A stretch of DNA of 9,057 bases from Bacteroidota bacterium (GTDB taxonomy: Bacteria > Bacteroidota > Bacteroidia > Flavobacteriales > Flavobacteriaceae). Positions 6,901 through 9,057 of this stretch are shown piece after piece (the stretch's first letter is position 1; the number at the start of each line of letters is the position of its first letter). The position numbers and the translations under genes were made by a program. The stretch is taken from positions 1 to 9,057 of the forward strand of contig CANINJ010000065.1 in the NCBI GenBank assembly GCA_947468985.1, in the 5' to 3' direction. The notes under the pieces are model-generated. The model was not told the DNA's origin. It did no database searches and was given only the letters and a program-made list of their open reading frames with translations.

Positions 6901-7489
6901 TTCCCTTTACATTTGCTCCTGCCGCAACAGAAATCGCTCCGTTAACAATAAAAAAAACATTAGAAGATTTCGCACCATTAGTTAAACTAACCGTTGCGCC
7001 GGCATCTATTGTCAATGCTCCGTTCATTTTTATCACAAAGACAGCATTAGGATTTCCACCTCCGTTAAGAGTAAGAGCTCCTGTTATAGATCCCGCGCTA
7101 CCTATTGAATAAACTCCTGGTACAAGTGTTTCGCCACCAAAAGCAGCACCATGAGCGGGGGAAGAAACAGGGTTAAAAGCGTCAGGAAAATTAACAGAAA
7201 GAGCATTAAGATGAATGTATAATCTCAATAAATCATAGCGAGCCTGAGCAGTTAAAGCATTGGCATTGTATGTGTTTCCCGTATAAAGTGGCGAAGTAAA
7301 TCCGCTAATTACCCCTAAATTTGTGCCAACATCACCGTTAACAGTTCCGCCTGAATTTGCAACCCCTCCTGCTCCTGTATAATTTTCAAAAGATTCAAGG
7401 ATGCCTAAATTTAATGTCTGACCAAAACTCTTGCTTGCAAAAAGTAATAGGATAACGGTTACAATACTTAATAATAATTTTTTTTTCAT
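3935..7489 (-). CDS. Secreted tandem-DUF3494 ice-binding protein with T9SS type A sorting signal
   Basis: This 1184-residue protein is predicted to be exported and to bind ice outside the cell. Order: signal peptide 1-23; first DUF3494 domain about 25-236 (NGDVGTNLG, LTAQARYDLL, ETLVPGVYSIG, NPNAVFVIKMNG, LTNGAKSSNVFF); Cys-containing Pro-rich linker 237-255; second DUF3494 domain about 256-455 with the same landmarks (NGIIGTNAG, LTAQAAADLD, ETLAPGVYHI, NPNAIFVFRFAG, LTNGARRCNVFW). Then a cadherin-like module 470-563 (SVLANDTFNG...LNSDGTVTV), an Ig-like module about 568-655 (NQTICKDSTPGDLTISG...AYFRAVI), a TWDGTSWSNGAP module from 659, a region with RLDYTLWSSPV and AIGNPYPSAI, and a type A T9SS signal at about 1110-1184 (IKIFDLQGRLLF...IIKKVIN). 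DUF3494 is a beta-solenoid antifreeze fold common in polar microbes and often spread horizontally. Tandem copies and T9SS export suggest a surface or released ice adhesin. ATG 7489 opens a textbook signal peptide. The DUF3494 half is visibly more GC-rich than the rest. Confidence 0.93.
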   Translation of the reverse strand: MKKKLLLSIVTVILLLFASKSFGQTLNLGILESFENYTGAGGVANSGGTVNGDVGTNLGVISGFTSPLYTGNTYNANALTAQARYDLLRLYIHLNALSVNFPDAFNPVSSPAHGAAFGGETLVPGVYSIGSAGSITGALTLNGGGNPNAVFVIKMNGALTIDAGATVSLTNGAKSSNVFFIVNGAISVAAGANVKGTLFSKAGAVGLGENVILEGRMLSLAGALTMGVGSSATIPPLPCTIPIFCESSCAPAPAVDILGVLSGFALFASAGSIGNTGISGINGIIGTNAGTITGYTDGTHIGTQQIANTLTAQAAADLDTAYIALMAMTPSATHTASFLNETLAPGVYHIPTAGALGGVIILDAANNPNAIFVFRFAGAFNIAAASKIILTNGARRCNVFWLGGAGVATGALNIGAASELQGTFISHGGACNSGGSVFMAGRQLSTLGAVNTNTAVIYNNPECVTSRSLNDAVIVAVADNLTVAGGASTTSVLANDTFNGVAATTTNVILSVVSISSQLTLNSDGTVTVSLGTSSGNYSLTYSICDISIPTNCTTISSTITVANAASVGGTTNGNQTICKDSTPGDLTISGQTGNVIKWQKSIDLLFTSPIDILSTSTTLTGILIGNISETAYFRAVIQDGSSPEQYSTIAIVTIPSTTWDGTSWSNGAPTIITTAFITGNYSVTANILACTLTVSNGVIVDIPSGSNVTLYGKLTVNAGSSFTLNSNSNLIQQTAAVNTGDITVKRMSSPMYRLDYTLWSSPVSGTQTLLSFSPQTSNISPSNVRFYSYNTAYNQYNSVDPATTVFEEAKSYLIRSPNNWISYNVGLSPAPQQFTGTFTGVPKNGTIPFTMSNAGTSFNAIGNPYPSAISLDSFITNNSNAIEGTLWFWRKFNEDNNLVSYSTCTTVGCTTNNNATYIDSDFISVGQGFIVKAKVGQSNLNFTNAMRSSGNVNQFFKYTASTVDRYWLKMTSTANKSTGQNLIAYIPTATNNYDNGLDGLYLNESSVAFYSKAASQEVVINARPSFDITDIIPLHYKSNVADTYTFSLNQKEGIFEETQAVFLRDNYNNIVQNLTLGNYTFSSVAGTFSDRFDIIYQNLLSNNNPTLDAKKIIIYNKDQTTFINSGQITMDSIKIFDLQGRLLFSKSSINDTKTSLNLNFNNQVVLFHVTSQDGDTIIKKVIN

Positions 7490-7538
7490 AATGATTTATT
7501 TAATTGCGAAACGGAGATAATAAAAACATCTAGGGATT

Positions 7539-7567
7539 AAGCTAAATTGCCTTTTTTGATTTAGCTT
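7539..7567 (-). repeat. 9-bp hairpin in the ice-binding gene leader
   Basis: AAGCTAAAT (7539-7547) and its exact complement (7559-7567) enclose an 11-nt loop containing a run of six T on the plus strand (A on the minus strand). It lies 50-78 nt upstream of the ATG at 7489, so it would sit in the mRNA leader. It may affect translation or stability; no riboswitch family is recognised. Confidence 0.4.
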
Positions 7568-7987
7568 TATATTGATTTATTTTAATGGTTATTTTTTATA
7601 CAACTTAATTTGTACGGAATTTGTAAAAGGTATTGAGGCATATTAATTTCTGATTTTTTGGATAATAATTCTTACATCATTAACTCTAACTAAAAAAGAG
7701 GGTCGGTATTTCTACTTGTCGTATTGTTTCCAATCTTGTTTAATTATTTTAAAAGTCAATTGATAAAAGGTAAATGTTAAAATAGCAGTTTCATAGTATT
7801 AAAATATTAGTTAGCACAAAGGACATCTGCCTGCACATCAGATTTTATTTATTGATAATTAATAATTACTGTAGTTATGGTCTCTTTTATCTAAAATCAA
7901 ACCAAAAAACTTTCAATAACGGGCTAATTAAAAACATTAAAAAAATACACATATATAATATATTATAAAAACAATTTGTTTATATTG

Positions 7988-7996
7988 GCAAACTTA
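7988..7996 (-). promoter_or_regulatory. Candidate distal -7 element for the ice-binding operon
   Basis: On the minus strand this reads TAAGTTTGC, an exact TAnnTTTG match. The nearest TTGG upstream is about 28 nt away, too far for a good -33 box, as might be expected for an activator-dependent promoter. It would start transcription near 7982, about 490 nt before the ATG. It is the only full consensus match I found between 7490 and 8000 on this strand. Confidence 0.4.
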
Positions 7997-8016
7997 ATTT
8001 AAAATAATTGCTAATA

Positions 8017-8117
8017 AAAAAGCCAAGTAATAAACGGGCGTATTTGGGAATAAACGGTCATATACGTGAATAACCGTATTTTTCTCTCCGTTATTTTAGA
8101 AAAAAAATAGGCTTTTT
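8017..8117. repeat. Short inverted arms bracketing the 20-bp repeat cluster
   Basis: AAAAAGCC at 8017-8024 and GGCTTTTT at 8110-8117 are perfect 8-bp inverted arms about 100 nt apart, enclosing the direct-repeat cluster. They could close a structured RNA or be the ends of a very small mobile element. No target-site duplication is obvious. Confidence 0.35.
8029..8095. promoter_or_regulatory. Cluster of 20-bp-phased direct repeats, putative operator array
   Basis: Three units begin at 8029, 8049 and 8069, exactly 20 bp apart. Each opens with AATAAACGG or the variant AATAACCG; units 1 and 2 match at 15 of 20 positions. An inverted copy of the core (AATAACGG on the minus strand) follows at 8088-8095. 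The spacing puts every copy on nearly the same DNA face. Relative to the predicted start near 7982, the array spans about -47 to -113, where activators normally bind. The regulator is unknown; paired direct repeats two turns apart are typical of LytTR-type or response-regulator sites. Confidence 0.45.
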
Positions 8118-8156
8118 AAGGTAAATTATCGCCTTAATAAGTTGGAAAAAGCGAGC

Positions 8157-8222
8157 AAATGGAAATTTTTTATGTTTATTTGTGAAGTTTTGTAGAGAAA
8201 AAAAGGAGAAAATGGAAATTTT
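8157..8222. repeat. 13-bp direct repeat pair
   Basis: AAATGGAAATTTT occurs at 8157-8169 and again at 8210-8222, with start points 53 bp apart, in noncoding DNA. The meaning is unclear; it may be a duplicated binding site or a remnant of local duplication. Confidence 0.45.
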
Positions 8223-8708
8223 GAAGATAAGAAAATAATGCATTTAAATATTGGTTAGCGTTTAATATTACATAAATTCAATTAATAAATGGAAACCGAA
8301 GGATGCACAAAGAGTGATTAAATATTTTTTCAGCACAAAAAATTCCTGTAAGATTTAACTATAGATAATGCGGTGGTTAAAGTAAATCAAAGTATTTGAA
8401 TTTTCTATCTCAAAACTCAAATATCTCTGGAACTTCTCTGGAATAGTCTTTCAATAAAGATTTAGCGTTTTTCACCCTGCTATTCCAAGTGGATTAACCT
8501 CAATTTAAACCAAATATCAAATTAACGTTCAACCATACTGTGACAGCTATTAAATATAGTGACTTAGGTATGTTGTGTGTCGATATTAGTATAAATCAAG
8601 ACACTGGCTGCGTGTTCTAACGTTGTTGTTGGTTTGTTTGAACAAGGTTTTAATACCTAAATATCTTCCTTTTTTGTTTTATGCCTATAATGAGGTAAAT
8701 ATTCAAAA

Positions 8709-8725
8709 ATTGTCACATGTACAAT
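8709..8725 (-). terminator. Weak hairpin with short T-run after the 72-residue gene
   Basis: ATTGT (8709-8713) and ACAAT (8721-8725) pair around a 7-nt loop. On the minus strand the hairpin is followed by TTTT. It lies 45-61 nt beyond the stop at 8770 and is the best terminator candidate for the gpsA-side operon, but a 5-bp A/T-rich stem is weak. Confidence 0.25.
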
Positions 8726-8769
8726 CTAAATACTACGTTACTTTATTCGGATCAAATAAACGTATGAAC

Positions 8770-8988
8770 TTATTGCTTGCTCTCTCTTTTAGTTTTTGAT
8801 TTCCAACTTGAATATCCTAAAGCAAAAACCCCGAAAAGTAAAAATCCAGCAGCTCTAATATAAAAATTTGAATCGGCGATTTGTGTGGCAAATGGTTTTT
8901 CTTTTAATGCAAATACGGTTGTGAAAACAATCATAAATACACCCCAAAAACCACCTGTTTTCAATTGATATTTCCATCTTTCGGTCAT
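8770..8988 (-). CDS. Small two-helix membrane protein of unknown function
   Basis: This 72-residue protein has a short charged N-terminus (MTERWKYQLK), a first membrane helix at about 11-28 (TGGFWGVFMIVFTTVFAL), a connecting loop with KEKPFATQIADSNFYIR, a second helix at about 44-62 (IRAAGFLLFGVFALGYSSW) and a strongly basic tail (KSKTKRESK). There is no signal-peptide cleavage site. Both ends are predicted to be cytoplasmic. I do not know a named family, but its style is that of conserved small flavobacterial membrane proteins rather than a chance ORF. Its ATG is 2 nt after the stop of the upstream gene, so it is co-transcribed with that gene, which is probably gpsA. Confidence 0.75.
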   Translation of the reverse strand: MTERWKYQLKTGGFWGVFMIVFTTVFALKEKPFATQIADSNFYIRAAGFLLFGVFALGYSSWKSKTKRESKQ

Positions 8989-8990
8989 GA

Positions 8991-9057
8991 TTAATCTAAT
9001 TTATCAGTTAGTTTTTTGAAAACTTTTTTAGCTTCTTTCCCTTCGTATAAAATATCA
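8991..9057 (-). CDS. gpsA: C-terminal end of probable NAD(P)H-dependent glycerol-3-phosphate dehydrogenase
   Basis: Only the last 21 codons and the stop are inside the window. The tail DILYEGKEAKKVFKKLTDKLD fits the C-terminus of GpsA, where the conserved pattern is roughly EAVY-x-[IV]-L-[YF]-EGK-[DN]-x-[KR]-[KE]. GpsA makes sn-glycerol 3-phosphate from dihydroxyacetone phosphate for phospholipid synthesis in the cytosol. The identification rests on this short tail and could be wrong. The stop lies 2 nt from the next gene's ATG. Confidence 0.55.
   Translation of the reverse strand, partial: DILYEGKEAKKVFKKLTDKLD

Larger units (their letters stand above)
7490..8769. other. 1.28-kb region without a convincing gene, upstream of the ice-binding operon
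   Basis: Both strands are broken by frequent stops, and no ORF exceeds about 30 codons with protein-like character. Contents: a leader hairpin (7539-7567), a minus-strand -7 element (7988-7996), a 20-bp-period repeat cluster inside short inverted arms (8017-8117), a 13-bp direct repeat (8157 and 8210) and AT-rich sequence up to the end of the 72-residue gene. The flanking genes are both on the minus strand, so it is the upstream region of the ice-binding operon plus the downstream region of the gpsA-side operon. No RNA gene of a family I know is visible. Confidence 0.6.

Noticed and set aside
6615..7112. 165-codon plus-strand ORF antisense to the ice-binding gene
   Set aside because: It is the complement of Ala/Gly-rich DUF3494 codons, which avoids stops in this frame. 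The Pro/Ala-rich translation has no motif, and no promoter or leader is seen. The other plus-strand ORFs at 4800, 5907 and 6324 are rejected for the same reason.
8029..8095. CRISPR array
   Set aside because: The units are 20 bp with no spacers and diverge strongly by the third copy, and no cas gene is present.
8266..8336. Minus-strand GTG-started peptide (VLKKYLITL...) resembling a signal peptide
   Set aside because: It is only about 23 codons long with nothing after it; AT-rich DNA readily gives such hydrophobic stretches.
8410..8493. Minus-strand 27-codon open stretch ending REVPEIFEF, possibly the tail of a decayed gene
   Set aside because: The translation looks somewhat protein-like, but it has no start codon and is bounded by stops, and no homologous sequence is recognised on either side. 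Chance is sufficient explanation without a database hit.
8611..8650. Integron-like attC or transposon end around the TAACGTTG sequence
   Set aside because: The core does not match the RYYYAAC / GTTRRRY pattern, and there is no paired site, integrase or cassette structure.

Overview
The window looks like chromosomal DNA from a cold-adapted member of the Flavobacteriaceae, most likely Flavobacterium. The evidence is AT-rich DNA, no obvious Shine-Dalgarno sequences, TAnnTTTG-type -7 promoter elements, a BatE-type aerotolerance protein, a PheS of flavobacterial type without an adjacent pheT, and a large secreted protein with a type IX secretion (T9SS) C-terminal signal. The genus is inferred from protein style; no database search was possible.

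Layout. Positions 1-3258 are a compact housekeeping block: the 3' part of batE (+), a CvpA-family membrane protein (-) whose stop lies only 5 nt from batE's stop, a small unrecognised protein (+), pheS (+) and a second small unrecognised protein (+). The three short gaps before the plus-strand genes each carry a different degenerate tandem repeat with a 7-nt period, ending at or near the start codon. Positions 8770-9057 (minus strand) are a second housekeeping piece: the C-terminal end of what is probably gpsA, followed 2 nt later by a 72-residue two-helix membrane protein.

Between these lies about 5.5 kb of different character. Its core is a two-gene minus-strand operon. The first gene encodes an 1184-residue secreted protein with a signal peptide, two tandem ice-binding (DUF3494) domains, a cadherin-like and an Ig-like module, a TWxGxxWSxG-type module and a T9SS type A sorting signal. 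Three nucleotides downstream is an 80-residue protein with a signal peptide, a short Gly/Asp/Pro linker, a PIN motif, one transmembrane helix and a basic tail, resembling the PID-CTERM class of small sorted Bacteroidetes proteins. A strong hairpin terminator (3631-3660) closes the operon.

Upstream of the ice-binding gene is 1.28 kb without a convincing gene. It holds a good -7 element on the minus strand (7988-7996). Just upstream of that are three direct copies of an AATAAACGG-like core at exact 20-bp spacing plus one inverted copy. This arrangement suggests an activator-controlled promoter with a leader of about 490 nt, although that is inference. The simplest overall reading is a cold-niche surface locus (ice adhesion or ice-surface conditioning) inserted between conserved, converging housekeeping genes.
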